Part shown: positions 7,645 to 19,096 of the stretch, piece after piece
How the letters are laid out: each line of letters opens with the position of its first letter
How positions within the stretch are numbered: the stretch's first letter is position 1
DNA from: an uncultured Erwinia sp.
GTDB taxonomy: Bacteria; Pseudomonadota; Gammaproteobacteria; Enterobacterales; Enterobacteriaceae
Reading direction: 5' to 3'
NCBI GenBank assembly: GCA_913775305.1
Contig: CAJYIY010000097.1
Span: forward strand, 1-34,584
DNA: 34,584 bases
Notes under the pieces: model-generated
Seen by the model: the letters and a program-made list of their open reading frames with translations, nothing else
Told to the model about the DNA's origin: nothing
Database searches by the model: none
Made by a program: the position numbers and the translations under genes

Positions 7645-8400
7645 ATGAAAGCGCTTAGTAAACTGTCTGTCGTTCTGCTGCTCTCCGGGGGAGCCCTGTG
7701 TCAACAAGCCCTGGCTGATAACAACGTATTTACGGTTATGGATGACCCGAGCACCGCCAAGAAACCTTTTGAAGGCAACGCCGCCGCGGGCTACATGGCC
7801 CAGAGCGGGAATTCAAAAAGCTCGTCTGCAACGGCAAACACCAACATGACCTGGTACCAGCCGAGCACTGCCTACAGCCTGTGGGCGAATGCGAGCAACA
7901 CCTCGTCTAATGATGAACGCTCTTCCGAGACCTATCAGGTCGGTGGACGTACCCGTTATAATATGAACAGTGCGGATTATCTGTTCGGCCAGGCAAGCTG
8001 GCTCAGTGACCGTTTCAATGGTTACGACGGTCGTTCAATTCTGGCAGCGGGTTACGGTCGCCAGTTGCTGAATGGCCCGGTGCACTCCCTGCGTGTGGAA
8101 GCCGGTCCGGGCGTACGTTACGACGACTACCATGAAGGCGGCCATGAAACTCAGGCTCTGGCTTATGGTGCCCTGAGCTATCAGTGGCAGCTGACCGATA
8201 ACACCAAATTCGTTCAGGGTGTGTCCGTGCTGGGTAGCGATGATACCACCGTCAACTCAGAAACCGGCCTGCAGGTAGCGATCAACGATCATTTCGCCCT
8301 GAAGCTGGCTTACAACGTAACCTGGAACCAGAACCCACCTGAATCTGCACCGGAAAGAACCGATACCAAAACCTCGGTACTCCTCTCCTACGCAATGTAA
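7645..8400 (+). CDS. ydiY: YdiY family (DUF481) outer-membrane-type protein
   Basis: 251 residues (E. coli 252). Sec signal peptide with cleavage expected after ALA (residue 24). The mature protein consists of alternating polar/aromatic beta-strands with many Tyr, Trp, Asn and Ser residues, as in DUF481 beta-barrels. Conserved segments include VFTVMDDPSTAKKPFEGN, NTSSNDERSSE and YLFGQASWL. In E. coli it is acid-inducible; function is unknown, and outer-membrane or periplasmic location is inferred. Monocistronic, followed by a terminator and then thrS. Confidence 0.92.
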   Translation: MKALSKLSVVLLLSGGALCQQALADNNVFTVMDDPSTAKKPFEGNAAAGYMAQSGNSKSSSATANTNMTWYQPSTAYSLWANASNTSSNDERSSETYQVGGRTRYNMNSADYLFGQASWLSDRFNGYDGRSILAAGYGRQLLNGPVHSLRVEAGPGVRYDDYHEGGHETQALAYGALSYQWQLTDNTKFVQGVSVLGSDDTTVNSETGLQVAINDHFALKLAYNVTWNQNPPESAPERTDTKTSVLLSYAM

Positions 8401-8405
8401 TTTTG

Positions 8406-8434
8406 ACGGGCCGATGATGCGGCCCGTTTTCTTT
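8406..8434 (+). terminator. Terminator after ydiY
   Basis: Perfect 8-bp stem ACGGGCCG (8406-8413) / CGGCCCGT (8420-8427) with a 6-base loop and TTTCTTT tail, starting 5 bases after the ydiY stop. Confidence 0.92.
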
Positions 8435-8573
8435 CGACAGGCGGTCAGCCCGTCATCGATATCTGTTGTAACCTGCCGCAATTCACTCCGCGCCGTGCAA
8501 TTGACCGTCATGATGTGTAAGATACTACACCTTCAAAGGTTTCTCTTAATGTGAGTCATTTTTGAGTCTGTGT

Positions 8574-8699
8574 ACCAGACCCTGCACCAAACCGGCAACT
8601 GTGAGCGGGTTTAAAGTGCTAAGTGTCTGGTTTTTTTAAGTAAATCAATGTTTGTATGTAGCCTTGCGTATGGGTTACCACTGCAATTAAGGATGTTAC
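8574..8699 (+). promoter_or_regulatory. thrS translational operator (ThrRS-binding tRNA mimic)
   Basis: The thrS leader has the known E. coli layout. The upstream stem-loop (domain 4) pairs ACCAGAC (8574-8580) with GTCTGGT (8625-8631), with inner GCAC/GTGC and AAACC/GGTTT helices. A U-rich single-stranded linker follows (8631-8657). The second hairpin (domain 2) pairs GTAGCC (8658-8663) with GGTTAC (8673-8678); a T-G pair closes a seven-base loop TGCGTAT. In that loop CGT (8667-8669) occupies the anticodon position of tRNA-Thr. Excess ThrRS binds such leaders and blocks ribosome loading. The T-run after domain 4 resembles a terminator, but conserved position and family knowledge favour the operator. 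Confidence 0.85.
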
Positions 8700-10628
8700 A
8701 TGCCAGTCATTACTCTTCCTGATGGAAGTAAGCGTTCGTTCGACCACGCCGTCAGCGTGATGGATATTGCCCTGGATATCGGTCCCGGCCTGGCGAAAGC
8801 CTGTATTGCCGGACGGGTAAATGGCGAACTGGTGGATGCGGTTGATCCGATCACCGAAGATGCCGATGTGGCCATCATCACCGCTAAAGATGAAGCCGGT
8901 CTGGAAATTATTCGCCACTCCTGTGCTCACCTGTTAGGCCATGCGATTAAACAGCTGTGGCCAGATACCAAAATGGCGATCGGTCCGGTGATCGACAACG
9001 GTTTCTACTATGACGTTGACCTCGATCGTACCCTGACGCAGGAAGATATCGAGCTGCTGGAAAAGCGTATGCACCAGCTGGCTGAAACGAATTACGACGT
9101 CGTCAAGAAGAAGGTCAGCTGGCAGGAAGCGCGTGACGCCTTTGCTGCCCGGGGTGAAACCTACAAGATGACCATTCTTGATGAAAACATCAGCCATGAC
9201 GATCGTCCTGGACTGTATCATCACGAAGAATATATCGATATGTGCCGGGGTCCGCACGTACCGAATATGCGTTTTTGCCATCATTTCAAGCTGCAGAAAA
9301 TCTCCGGTGCCTACTGGCGCGGCGACAGCAACAATAAGATGCTGCAGCGTATTTACGGCACCGCGTGGGCGGACAAAAAACAGCTGGCGGCCTATCTGCT
9401 TCGTCTGGAAGAAGCGGCAAAACGCGACCACCGCAAGATCGGCAAGCAGCTCGACCTGTATCATATGCAGGAAGAGGCACCGGGTATGGTGTTCTGGCAC
9501 AACGACGGCTGGACCATCTTCCGCGAGCTGGAAGTGTTTGTTCGTACCAAGCTGAAAGAGTATGAGTACCAGGAAGTAAAAGGTCCGTTCATGATGGACC
9601 GCGTGCTGTGGGAAAAAACCGGCCACTGGGAAAACTACAAAGAGGCGATGTTCACCACCTCTTCAGAGAACCGTGAATACTGCATTAAGCCAATGAATTG
9701 CCCTGGACACGTGCAGATTTTCAATCAGGGTCTAAAATCTTACCGCGACCTGCCACTCCGTATGGCCGAGTTTGGTAGCTGCCATCGTAATGAGCCATCA
9801 GGCGCACTACACGGTTTGATGCGCGTACGTGGCTTTACTCAGGACGATGCCCATATCTTCTGTACCGAAGAGCAGGTTCGCGATGAAGTGAACAGCTGCA
9901 TTAAGATGGTGTACGACATGTACAGCACCTTTGGCTTTGAAAAAATCGTGGTGAAGCTGTCCACCCGTCCGGAGAAGCGAATTGGTAGTGACGATCTGTG
10001 GGATCGTTCAGAAGCCGATCTGGCCGCCGCGCTGAAAGAAAACGAAATTCCGTTTGAATATCAGCCGGGCGAAGGGGCATTCTATGGCCCGAAAATTGAA
10101 TTTACCCTGCATGATTGCCTCGATCGAGCGTGGCAGTGTGGCACCGTTCAGCTGGACTTCTCGCTGCCGGGCCGTCTGGGTGCCTCATACGTGGGTGAAA
10201 ACAATGAGCGTCAGGTTCCGGTGATGATTCACCGTGCAATTCTGGGATCTATGGAGCGCTTCATTGGTATCTTAACCGAAGAATATGCCGGTTTCTTCCC
10301 AACCTGGCTGGCTCCGGTTCAAGTTGTGGTGATGAATATCACCGATGGTCAGTCCGAATATGTTGCAGAATTGACCCGAAAACTGCAAAATGCGGGCATT
10401 CGTGCAAAAGCGGACTTGAGAAACGAGAAGATTGGCTTTAAAATCCGCGAGCATACCTTACGTCGTGTGCCTTATATGTTGGTCTGTGGTGATAAAGAGG
10501 TGGAAGCTGGCAAAGTGGCCGTTCGCACCCGCCGCGGTAAAGACCTGGGCAGCATGGACGTAAACGAAGTGATCGCGAAGCTGCAGGATGAAATCCGCAG
10601 TCGCAATCTTCATCAATTGGAGGAATAA
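8700..10628 (+). CDS. thrS: Threonyl-tRNA synthetase
   Basis: 642 residues, exactly the E. coli length. N-terminal TGS domain (about 1-61), then the editing domain with HSCAH (His73, His77). The class II catalytic core contains the zinc-binding Cys in NCPGH (about 334) and a motif 2 Arg in FGSCHRNE. The C-terminal anticodon-binding domain begins near residue 540. Charges tRNA-Thr with threonine and clears Ser-tRNA-Thr. It also represses its own translation through the leader hairpins at 8574-8699. The stop lies 3 bases before the infC AUU start, so the infC ribosome site is inside thrS. Confidence 0.98.
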   Translation: MPVITLPDGSKRSFDHAVSVMDIALDIGPGLAKACIAGRVNGELVDAVDPITEDADVAIITAKDEAGLEIIRHSCAHLLGHAIKQLWPDTKMAIGPVIDNGFYYDVDLDRTLTQEDIELLEKRMHQLAETNYDVVKKKVSWQEARDAFAARGETYKMTILDENISHDDRPGLYHHEEYIDMCRGPHVPNMRFCHHFKLQKISGAYWRGDSNNKMLQRIYGTAWADKKQLAAYLLRLEEAAKRDHRKIGKQLDLYHMQEEAPGMVFWHNDGWTIFRELEVFVRTKLKEYEYQEVKGPFMMDRVLWEKTGHWENYKEAMFTTSSENREYCIKPMNCPGHVQIFNQGLKSYRDLPLRMAEFGSCHRNEPSGALHGLMRVRGFTQDDAHIFCTEEQVRDEVNSCIKMVYDMYSTFGFEKIVVKLSTRPEKRIGSDDLWDRSEADLAAALKENEIPFEYQPGEGAFYGPKIEFTLHDCLDRAWQCGTVQLDFSLPGRLGASYVGENNERQVPVMIHRAILGSMERFIGILTEEYAGFFPTWLAPVQVVVMNITDGQSEYVAELTRKLQNAGIRAKADLRNEKIGFKIREHTLRRVPYMLVCGDKEVEAGKVAVRTRRGKDLGSMDVNEVIAKLQDEIRSRNLHQLEE

Positions 10629-11183
<555 letters not shown>

Positions 11184-11199
11184 GCCATAAAGTAGTCCT

Positions 11200-11221
11200 G
11201 CCGCGTGTTTCGGCACGCGGC
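11200..11221 (+). promoter_or_regulatory. rpmI leader hairpin (L20 operator region)
   Basis: Perfect 8-bp stem GCCGCGTG (11200-11207) / CACGCGGC (11214-11221) with loop TTTCGG, between infC and rpmI. No T-run follows, so it is not an intrinsic terminator. In E. coli this interval belongs to the RNA target by which L20 represses rpmI-rplT translation. Full L20 contacts cannot be traced by eye. Confidence 0.65.
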
Positions 11222-11275
11222 GTGATTCGCCTGTCTGGTTCATTTTATTAACAATGCGAAGTGGATATTTTTTAA

Positions 11276-11473
<198 letters not shown>

Positions 11474-11513
11474 GTATTTTTTTAAACTTTCAGAATATTA
11501 ACAGGAGAGCTAA

Positions 11514-11870
<357 letters not shown>

Positions 11871-11883
11871 GCCAGATTTGAAG

Positions 11884-11909
11884 AGGGGAGCTTGTCTCCC
11901 CTTTTTTAT
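11884..11909 (+). terminator. Terminator after rplT
   Basis: Perfect 7-bp stem AGGGGAG (11884-11890) / CTCCCCT (11896-11902), loop CTTGT, followed by a T-run, 14 bases past the stop. Confidence 0.94.
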
Positions 11910-11996
11910 TGCTTGTAACTTAATCAAAAGATTGACTTTTATGCCTTCGGGTATTTCAATATAACGGTTCCCGCAAGTAACCAGGTAACAATAAGC

Positions 11997-12038
11997 ATGA
12001 ATGCTAATTTTCGTTTCTTTTTTTACTTTAGCACCTGA
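11997..12038 (+). CDS. pheM: pheST leader peptide PheM
   Basis: A 13-residue frame, MNANFRFFFYFST, with five Phe codons among the residues at 5, 7, 8, 9 and 11. It differs from E. coli PheM (14 residues) by one residue fewer in the first half. Its ribosome movement senses charged tRNA-Phe. Stalling at the Phe codons favours the antiterminator and lets transcription enter pheS. Located 46 bases before the attenuator stem. Confidence 0.94.
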   Translation: MNANFRFFFYFST

Positions 12039-12041
12039 TTC

Positions 12042-12112
12042 TCGGGGGCTTTTGCGCAAAGAAAAGAAACGAAAAATCGCGCTAAAAGCCTCCCCCGTGG
12101 AGGCTTTTTTCG
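12042..12112 (+). promoter_or_regulatory. pheST transcription attenuator
   Basis: Terminator stem AAAAGCCTCC (12084-12093) / GGAGGCTTTT (12099-12108), loop CCCGT and T-run, a 10-bp perfect helix. Upstream GGGGGCTTTTGCGC (from about 12044) is complementary, with two single-base bulges, to GCGC-T-AAAAGCC-T-CCCC (from 12079). That is the expected competing antiterminator pairing. Together with pheM this is a classic Phe-tRNA-dependent attenuator. Confidence 0.9.
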
Positions 12113-12146
12113 TTTCGGTGCTCAACACCTAACGATGTTATCGTAA

Positions 12147-13175
<1,029 letters not shown>

Positions 13176-13190
13176 GGGCGGGTATAACCA

Positions 13191-15578
13191 ATGAAATTCA
13201 GTGAACTCTGGTTACGTGAATGGGTCAATCCGGCCATTGACGGTGAAGCCCTGTCCGACCAAATCACCATGGCTGGCCTGGAAGTGGACGGCGTTGACGC
13301 CGTTGCCGGTACGTTTCGCGGCGTGGTGGTGGGGGAAGTGGTGGAATGCGGTCAGCACCCTAATGCTGATAAGCTGCGTGTCACCAAAATCAATGTCGGC
13401 GGCGATCGTCTGCTGGATATCGTCTGTGGCGCGCCAAACTGCCGGCAGGGGCTGAAAGTGGCGGTTGCCACCGTAGGCGCCGTACTGCCGGGTGATTTCA
13501 AAATTAAGGCCGCCAAACTGCGCGGCGAGCCGTCTGAAGGGATGCTGTGCTCTTTCTCTGAGCTGGGTATTTCCGATGACCACCAGGGCATTATTGAGCT
13601 GCCGCTGGACGCCCCCACAGGCACCGATATCCGCGAATATCTGAAGCTGGACGACAGCACCATTGAGATCAGCGTAACGCCAAACCGTGCTGACTGTCTG
13701 GGGATTATTGGCGTAGCGCGTGATGTCGCGGTGTTAAATCAGCTGCCATTGGCTGAGCCGGACATTGCTCCCGTTGCGGCAACGCTGGCCGATACCTTCC
13801 CGATTAGCGTGACGGCACCAGAAGCCTGCCCGCGCTATGTTGGCCGGGTAGTCAAAGGGATTAACGTGCAAGCGGCAACGCCGCTGTGGATGAAAGAGAA
13901 GCTGCGTCGCTGCGGTATTCGTTCTATCGATCCGGTCGTGGACATCACGAACTACGTCCTGCTGGAGCTGGGTCAGCCAATGCATGCGTTCGATCTGGAT
14001 CGCATTGACGGTGAGATCGTTGTGCGTCTGGCGGAAGAGGGTGAAAAGCTGACGTTGCTGGACGGTAGCGAAGCCACGCTGAACAGCGATACGCTGGTGA
14101 TTGCCGATACGAAACAGGCACTGGCAATGGCCGGGATCTTCGGTGGCGAACACTCTGGCGTGAACGGCGACACGCAGAACGTGCTGCTGGAATCCGCTTT
14201 CTTCAGCCCGCTGTCGATCACCGGGCGCGCGCGCCGTCACGGTCTGCACACTGACGCTTCTCACCGCTATGAGCGTGGCGTGGATCCTGCCATGCAGCAT
14301 AAAGCGATTGAGCGCGCCACGCGCCTGCTGCTGGACATCTGTGGCGGTGAAGCCGGTCCACTGATTGATGTGACCAGTGAGCAACATCTGCCGAAGCGCG
14401 CTACCATCACTCTGCGCCGTGAGAAGCTGGATCGTCTGATTGGCCACGTGATTGCCGACGCTGATGTTACGGATATCCTGACCCGTCTGGGCTGCGAAGT
14501 TACCGCTGGTCACGACGAGTGGCAGGCCATCGCGCCCAGCTGGCGTTTCGATATGGAGATTGAAGAAGATCTCGTTGAAGAAGTCGCCCGCATCTACGGC
14601 TACAACAATATTCCGCACGTTCCGGTCCAGGCTTCTCTGGAGATGACGAAACACCGTGAAGCGGATCTGTCTCTTAAGCGCGTGAAATCTCTGCTGGTGG
14701 ATAAAGGCTATCAGGAAGCGATTACCTACAGCTTCGTCGACCCGAAAGTTCAGGCACTGCTGCATCCGGGCGAAGAGAGCTTGCTGCTGCCAAGCCCGAT
14801 TTCCGTAGAAATGTCGGCAATGCGCCTGTCGCTGTGGAGTGGCCTGCTCGGCGCGGTGGTCTATAACCAGAATCGCCAGCAGTCCCGCGTGCGCCTGTTT
14901 GAAAGCGGACTGCGCTTTGTGCCTGATACGCAGGCACACCTGGGTATTCGTCAGGAGGTTATGCTGTCTGGCGTCATCACCGGCAATCGCAACGAAGAGC
15001 ACTGGGATCTGGCGCGCCAGGCCGTTGACTTTTATGATTTGAAAGGGGATTTAGAGTCTCTGTTGGAGTTGACCGGCAAGCTCGATGAGATCCAGTTTGT
15101 TGCAGAAACCCATTCGGCGCTGCATCCGGGACAGAGCGCGGCGATTTATTTACGCGGCGAAGCCATCGGATTTATCGGTGTAGTACACCCGGAACTTCAG
15201 CGAAAACTGGATCTTAACGGTCGTACTGTGGTGTTCGAACTGCTGTGGGATAAGGTTGCAGACCGCGTCCTGCCTGATGTCAGCGGCATTTCACGCTTCC
15301 CGGCAAACCGCCGTGATATTGCCGTCGTTGTGGCAGAAAATGTTCCCGCAGCCGATATCATCACAGAGTGTAAGAAAGTTGGCGTAAATCAGGTAGTTGG
15401 CGTAAACTTGTTTGACGTGTACCGTGGTAAGGGCGTAGATGACGGTTTTAAGAGCCTCGCTATCAGCCTGATTTTGCAAGATACCAGTCGGACACTCGAA
15501 GAAGAGGAGATTGCCGCTACCGTTGCAAGATGTGTAGAGGCACTGAAAGAGCGATTCCAAGCATCCTTGAGGGATTGA
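13191..15578 (+). CDS. pheT: Phenylalanyl-tRNA synthetase beta subunit
   Basis: 795 residues, as in E. coli. The N-terminal EMAP-II/OB-like tRNA-binding domain (about 39-148) has [17 protein letters not shown]. The B3/B4 editing region, a B5 domain and the catalytic-like core follow. The C-terminal ferredoxin-fold anticodon-binding domain (about 700-795) has [14 protein letters not shown] and [17 protein letters not shown]. The beta subunit recognises the tRNA and hydrolyses Tyr-tRNA-Phe. Stop lies 4 bases before ihfA, so ihfA can be read from the same transcript. Confidence 0.98.
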   Translation: MKFSELWLREWVNPAIDGEALSDQITMAGLEVDGVDAVAGTFRGVVVGEVVECGQHPNADKLRVTKINVGGDRLLDIVCGAPNCRQGLKVAVATVGAVLPGDFKIKAAKLRGEPSEGMLCSFSELGISDDHQGIIELPLDAPTGTDIREYLKLDDSTIEISVTPNRADCLGIIGVARDVAVLNQLPLAEPDIAPVAATLADTFPISVTAPEACPRYVGRVVKGINVQAATPLWMKEKLRRCGIRSIDPVVDITNYVLLELGQPMHAFDLDRIDGEIVVRLAEEGEKLTLLDGSEATLNSDTLVIADTKQALAMAGIFGGEHSGVNGDTQNVLLESAFFSPLSITGRARRHGLHTDASHRYERGVDPAMQHKAIERATRLLLDICGGEAGPLIDVTSEQHLPKRATITLRREKLDRLIGHVIADADVTDILTRLGCEVTAGHDEWQAIAPSWRFDMEIEEDLVEEVARIYGYNNIPHVPVQASLEMTKHREADLSLKRVKSLLVDKGYQEAITYSFVDPKVQALLHPGEESLLLPSPISVEMSAMRLSLWSGLLGAVVYNQNRQQSRVRLFESGLRFVPDTQAHLGIRQEVMLSGVITGNRNEEHWDLARQAVDFYDLKGDLESLLELTGKLDEIQFVAETHSALHPGQSAAIYLRGEAIGFIGVVHPELQRKLDLNGRTVVFELLWDKVADRVLPDVSGISRFPANRRDIAVVVAENVPAADIITECKKVGVNQVVGVNLFDVYRGKGVDDGFKSLAISLILQDTSRTLEEEEIAATVARCVEALKERFQASLRD

Positions 15579-15582
15579 ACCT

Positions 15583-15882
15583 ATGGCGCTTACAAAAGCT
15601 GAAATGTCTGAATATCTGTTTGAGAAGCTTGGGCTTAGCAAACGGGATGCCAAAGAGCTGGTAGAACTGTTTTTCGAAGAAGTGCGTCGTGCTTTGGAGA
15701 ACGGTGAGCAGGTCAAACTGTCAGGATTTGGCAACTTCGACCTTCGCGACAAGAATCAACGTCCGGGACGTAACCCAAAGACCGGGGAAGATATCCCGAT
15801 TACGGCCCGTCGGGTAGTGACTTTCCGCCCAGGCCAGAAGTTAAAGAGCCGGGTAGAGAACGCTTCACCGAAAGAAGACTGA
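15583..15882 (+). CDS. ihfA: Integration host factor alpha subunit
   Basis: 99 residues, the E. coli length. DNABII family: two N-terminal helices, then beta-arms carrying [10 protein letters not shown] (60-69) with the DNA-intercalating Pro65. Forms a heterodimer with IhfB that bends DNA by about 160-180 degrees and assists recombination, replication and sigma-54 promoters. Sits at the end of the pheST unit as in other enterobacteria; E. coli also has a separate ihfA promoter within pheT. Followed by a strong terminator. Confidence 0.98.
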   Translation: MALTKAEMSEYLFEKLGLSKRDAKELVELFFEEVRRALENGEQVKLSGFGNFDLRDKNQRPGRNPKTGEDIPITARRVVTFRPGQKLKSRVENASPKED

Positions 15883-15894
15883 TATTTGCCCTTT

Positions 15895-15920
15895 AAAAAG
15901 GCCGCGCAAGCGGCCTTTTT
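15895..15920 (+). terminator. Terminator after ihfA
   Basis: Perfect 11-bp stem AAAAAGGCCGC (15895-15905) / GCGGCCTTTTT (15910-15920) around a GCAA tetraloop; the 3' arm supplies the T-run. Confidence 0.95.
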
Positions 15921-16089
15921 CATCGTTTAAACAGCCGGTTTACGCGCTGGCGAACACCTGTTCCCTGTAAATAATCTCAATGCTACTTTGCCTGCCGGGA
16001 TAAAACATTTGTCTCTCACTCTGTGATACTTCCCTTTTCCCGGTTTCTCTCTAAAATTAACCCACTGTTTTCACTCCAAAACGCTGCTT

Positions 16090-17070
16090 ATGACTCTGCT
16101 TGCTCAACAGATTACACGTGCAAAACGGCGGTCGAAGCTGTGGCTGGGTGGGCTGGCGACAGTTTGTCTTGTTCTGCTGCTGCTCAGTCTCTGCACAGGC
16201 GATCGCTGGATCCCCCCCGCGCGCTGGACAACGGCGGATGCCACTCTTTTTGTCTGGCAGTTGCGTCTGCCGCGCACGCTGGCGGTCCTGCTGGTGGGGG
16301 CTACCCTGGCCGTGTCAGGAGCCACCATGCAGGCACTGTTTAATAATCCGTTATCTGAACCGGGGCTGCTGGGTGTCTCTGCCGGGGCGGGGGTTGGCCT
16401 GGTGCTGGCCGTCTTCATCGGCCACGGCGATCCGTGGGTGATGAGCGTCAGCGCCATCGTCGGAGCGCTGTGTATCACCTTACTGCTGCTTCGATTCGCC
16501 CGAAGGCATCTGTCCGGCAGCCGCCTGCTGCTGGCCGGGGTTGCGCTGGGAATGATCTGTAGTGCGATAATGACCTGGGCAGTTTACTTCAGCAGCAGCC
16601 TCGATCTTCGCCAGTTAATGTACTGGATGATGGGAGGATTTGGCGGTATTGGCTGGAATGAACGCTGGCTGATGCTGGCGCTGGTGCCGGTTTTACTCTG
16701 GCTGACGACCCGCTCAAGGGTGATGAATCTTCTGGCTCTGGGCGAGACATCTGCCCGCCAGCTGGGCCTGTCGCTGGTTCTGTGGCGCAACCTGCTGGTG
16801 CTGGCGATTGGCTGGCTGGTGGGCGTGAGCGTGGCGCTGGCCGGCGCAATAGGGTTTATTGGCCTGGTGATACCGCATATTTTGCGCCTGAATGGTCTTA
16901 ACGATCATCGTACTCTTTTACCCGGCTGTGCGCTTGCCGGAGCCGGGGTATTACTGGCCGCTGATATCATTGCCCGCGTGGCGTTAAACGCCGCCGAGTT
17001 ACCGGTGGGGGTGGTTACCGCTACACTGGGTGCGCCGGTCTTTATCTGGTTATTATTAAGCAACCGCTAG
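16090..17070 (+). CDS. btuC: Vitamin B12 ABC transporter permease BtuC
   Basis: 326 residues (E. coli 326), hydrophobic, about ten membrane helices. FecCD family: [31 protein letters not shown] is its hallmark region, with [13 protein letters not shown] as the coupling segment for the ATPase and [17 protein letters not shown] at the C-terminus. With BtuD it forms the inner-membrane B12 importer BtuC2D2 fed by BtuF. The start has a weak ribosome site. In-operon order btuC-btuE-btuD matches E. coli. No cobalamin riboswitch was recognised in the 169 bp upstream. Confidence 0.96.
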   Translation: MTLLAQQITRAKRRSKLWLGGLATVCLVLLLLSLCTGDRWIPPARWTTADATLFVWQLRLPRTLAVLLVGATLAVSGATMQALFNNPLSEPGLLGVSAGAGVGLVLAVFIGHGDPWVMSVSAIVGALCITLLLLRFARRHLSGSRLLLAGVALGMICSAIMTWAVYFSSSLDLRQLMYWMMGGFGGIGWNERWLMLALVPVLLWLTTRSRVMNLLALGETSARQLGLSLVLWRNLLVLAIGWLVGVSVALAGAIGFIGLVIPHILRLNGLNDHRTLLPGCALAGAGVLLAADIIARVALNAAELPVGVVTATLGAPVFIWLLLSNR

Positions 17071-17111
17071 CCGTTGTGATGACTATCCTTCACCTGAAAC
17101 AGGAATATTTA

Positions 17112-17654
17112 ATGAGCATATTTGCAACAGAACTGACGATGCTGGATGGTGAGAAAACCACGCTGGCACAGTGGCAGGGCGATGTCCTGCTGGTGGTTAA
17201 CGTCGCCTCAAAATGTGGACTGACCCCGCAGTATTCTCAGTTGGAAAATCTGCAAAAAAACTGGGGTGATAAAGGGCTGACGGTGCTGGGCTTCCCCTGC
17301 AATGCGTTCCTCGAGCAGGAGCCGGGTACCGAGGCGGAAATAAAAACCTTCTGTAGTACCACTTATGGCATCACTTTCCCGATGTTCAGCAAAATCGAGG
17401 TTAACGGACCGCAGCGCCATCCGCTTTATACCCAGCTGGTCGCGGCGCAGCCGCAGGCGCTGGCTCCGCAGGGTAGTGGTTTCCTGGAGCGGATGATCAG
17501 CAAGGGGCGGGCGCCGAAGCAGCCGGGGGATATTCTGTGGAACTTTGAAAAATTCCTGATTGGCCGTGACGGTCGCGTCCTGCAGCGTTTCTCGCCGGAC
17601 ATGGAGCCGGAGAGTGAGGCTGTGGTCAGCGCAATCAGGCAGGCTCTGGGCTGA
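17112..17654 (+). CDS. btuE: Thioredoxin/glutathione peroxidase BtuE
   Basis: 180 residues from the ATG at 17112, which has an AGGA site seven bases upstream and matches the family N-terminus. An earlier in-frame ATG (17076) would add 12 unfamiliar residues. Peroxidatic Cys35 is in NVASKCGLTPQY, followed by GFPCNAFLEQEPG and the WNFEKFL Trp/Asn of the catalytic tetrad. It reduces peroxides in the cytoplasm or periplasm and is not needed for B12 transport despite lying between btuC and btuD. The stop is 4 bases before btuD. Confidence 0.95.
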   Translation: MSIFATELTMLDGEKTTLAQWQGDVLLVVNVASKCGLTPQYSQLENLQKNWGDKGLTVLGFPCNAFLEQEPGTEAEIKTFCSTTYGITFPMFSKIEVNGPQRHPLYTQLVAAQPQALAPQGSGFLERMISKGRAPKQPGDILWNFEKFLIGRDGRVLQRFSPDMEPESEAVVSAIRQALG

Positions 17655-17658
17655 TTAA

Positions 17659-18402
17659 ATGCGGCTGGATATCCGTCAGGCCGCCGTCGAACAGCGCCTG
17701 TTCCCCTTCAGCGCAACGGTTACAGGTGGTCAGTTAATCCATCTGGTGGGGCCGAACGGCGCGGGTAAAAGCTCGCTGCTGGCTTTACTGGCCGGTCTGC
17801 TCAACGCTGAGGGAGAGATTTTTCTTAACGGTGAGCCACTGGGAAACTGGGTCGGGCCGCGTCTGGCGCGGCATCGCGCCTTTCTGCCGCAGCAACAGCT
17901 GCCTTCGGCTCACATGCCGGTCTGGCACTATCTGATGATGCACGATCTGCAAAAAGAGACGGCCAGCGAAAGGCAACTGATGCGTTTTACCGATGCGCTT
18001 CAAATCAGCCACAGGCTGCACCGCCCGCTGGGGCAGCTCTCCGGCGGCGAATGGCAGCGGGTCCGGCTTGCCGCCGTCTTTCTTCAGGTCAGCCAGCCGC
18101 AGGGGCAACTTCTGTTACTTGATGAACCGTTGACCGGGCTGGATATGGGGCAGCAGGCCGTGTTTGATCGGCTGGTTCCGGAACTGCTTGAGCGCGGTGT
18201 CACGGTGATCATGAGCAGTCACGATCTGAACCACACGCTGCGGCAGGCTGACCGCGTATGGCTGATGCGAAGCGGGCAACCCGCGCTTCAGGGCACTCCG
18301 CCAGAGGTGCTGACCCCGGAGCATCTGTCAGCGCTCTATCAGGTGCCTTTCCGACGGCTACAGGTAGACGGTCGGCCTTTTTTGACCACGTTCGCGGAAT
18401 AG
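17659..18402 (+). CDS. btuD: Vitamin B12 ABC transporter ATP-binding protein BtuD
   Basis: 247 residues (E. coli 249). Walker A GPNGAGKSS (31-39), Q-loop FLPQQQ, signature LSGGEWQR, Walker B LLLLDEP followed by LTGLD, and the H-loop in MSSHDLNH. Two copies power BtuC2 to import cobalamin. Start ATG follows closely after the btuE stop with no strong ribosome site, suggesting coupling to btuE. Confidence 0.96.
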   Translation: MRLDIRQAAVEQRLFPFSATVTGGQLIHLVGPNGAGKSSLLALLAGLLNAEGEIFLNGEPLGNWVGPRLARHRAFLPQQQLPSAHMPVWHYLMMHDLQKETASERQLMRFTDALQISHRLHRPLGQLSGGEWQRVRLAAVFLQVSQPQGQLLLLDEPLTGLDMGQQAVFDRLVPELLERGVTVIMSSHDLNHTLRQADRVWLMRSGQPALQGTPPEVLTPEHLSALYQVPFRRLQVDGRPFLTTFAE

Positions 18403-18472
18403 GGCGCTAACGTTGTCAGCGCGGCAAGTTTGCCGCTAAAGTTAATATCCCGAATCCAGAGGATGGTGTGCT

Positions 18473-18931
18473 ATGCGTTACTGGTTTGTGTTGATGATCG
18501 TTATTCTTGCCGGCTGTAGCAGTCATGCCCCACCGCCAAAAACGCAGCTGGCAGACAGGATAATGGTGATTGCGCAGCTCGACGATCAGCTTTCACAGTG
18601 GCACGGCACACCTTATCGCTACGGCGGCATGAGTCGGGGCGGGGTTGACTGTTCGGGCTTCGTTTATCTGACCTTTCGGGATCGCTTTGATCTCCGTCTG
18701 CCCCGAACCACATCGGCGCAGACCGATATTGGCACACGCATCGGTAAAGAGGATTTGTTGCCGGGCGATTTGGTGTTCTTCAAAACCGGCAGCGGTGAAA
18801 ATGGCCTGCATGTGGGGATTTATGACACCGACAATCAGTTCATCCACGCCTCGACCAGTCAGGGCGTGATGCGATCCTCACTGAATAATGTCTACTGGCG
18901 CAAAGTTTTCTGGCAGGCGCGACGGATTTAG
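18473..18931 (+). CDS. nlpC: NlpC/P60 family lipoprotein
   Basis: 152 residues (E. coli 154). Lipoprotein signal with lipobox LAGC, lipidated Cys15. NlpC/P60 catalytic triad: Cys60 in VDCSGFVYLTF, His113 in GLHVGIY, His125 in FIHAST. The family contains cell-wall endopeptidases cutting the D-gamma-Glu-mDAP bond; NlpC itself is presumed to act on murein in the periplasm. Separated from btuD by 70 bp, the usual neighbour. Confidence 0.95.
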   Translation: MRYWFVLMIVILAGCSSHAPPPKTQLADRIMVIAQLDDQLSQWHGTPYRYGGMSRGGVDCSGFVYLTFRDRFDLRLPRTTSAQTDIGTRIGKEDLLPGDLVFFKTGSGENGLHVGIYDTDNQFIHASTSQGVMRSSLNNVYWRKVFWQARRI

Positions 18932-19057
18932 CCTGATAAGCGTCAGAGATTAACCGATCAAGACTCTGGCACTGACGGCATACGTTATAAAACGAATAAC
19001 CCTTCATCCTCTCCGTGTTTTATCCCCGCTCAGCGATTTACACTGGGGACGGCATCA

Positions 19058-19081
19058 GCCTCCGGGGATGTTCCCGGAGGC
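19058..19081 (+). repeat. Strong hairpin in the selO leader
   Basis: Perfect 9-bp GC stem GCCTCCGGG (19058-19066) / CCCGGAGGC (19073-19081), loop GATGTT. It ends 15 bases before the selO ATG, immediately beside its AGGGAGA ribosome site. No T-run, so not a terminator. Confidence 0.85.
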
Positions 19082-19096
19082 ACCAAGGGAGACAGC

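Noticed and set aside
8625..8640. Terminator before thrS (stem plus seven Ts)
   Set aside because: Position and nested helices match domain 4 and the U-rich linker of the thrS operator; the gene downstream is essential and must be transcribed through it.
16020..16089. Cobalamin riboswitch before btuC
   Set aside because: No B12-box (GCCACTG-type) sequence and too little leader space.
18931..18950. REP-like element (CCTGATAAGCG) after nlpC
   Set aside because: Only half of a REP-like motif, with no inverted partner nearby.
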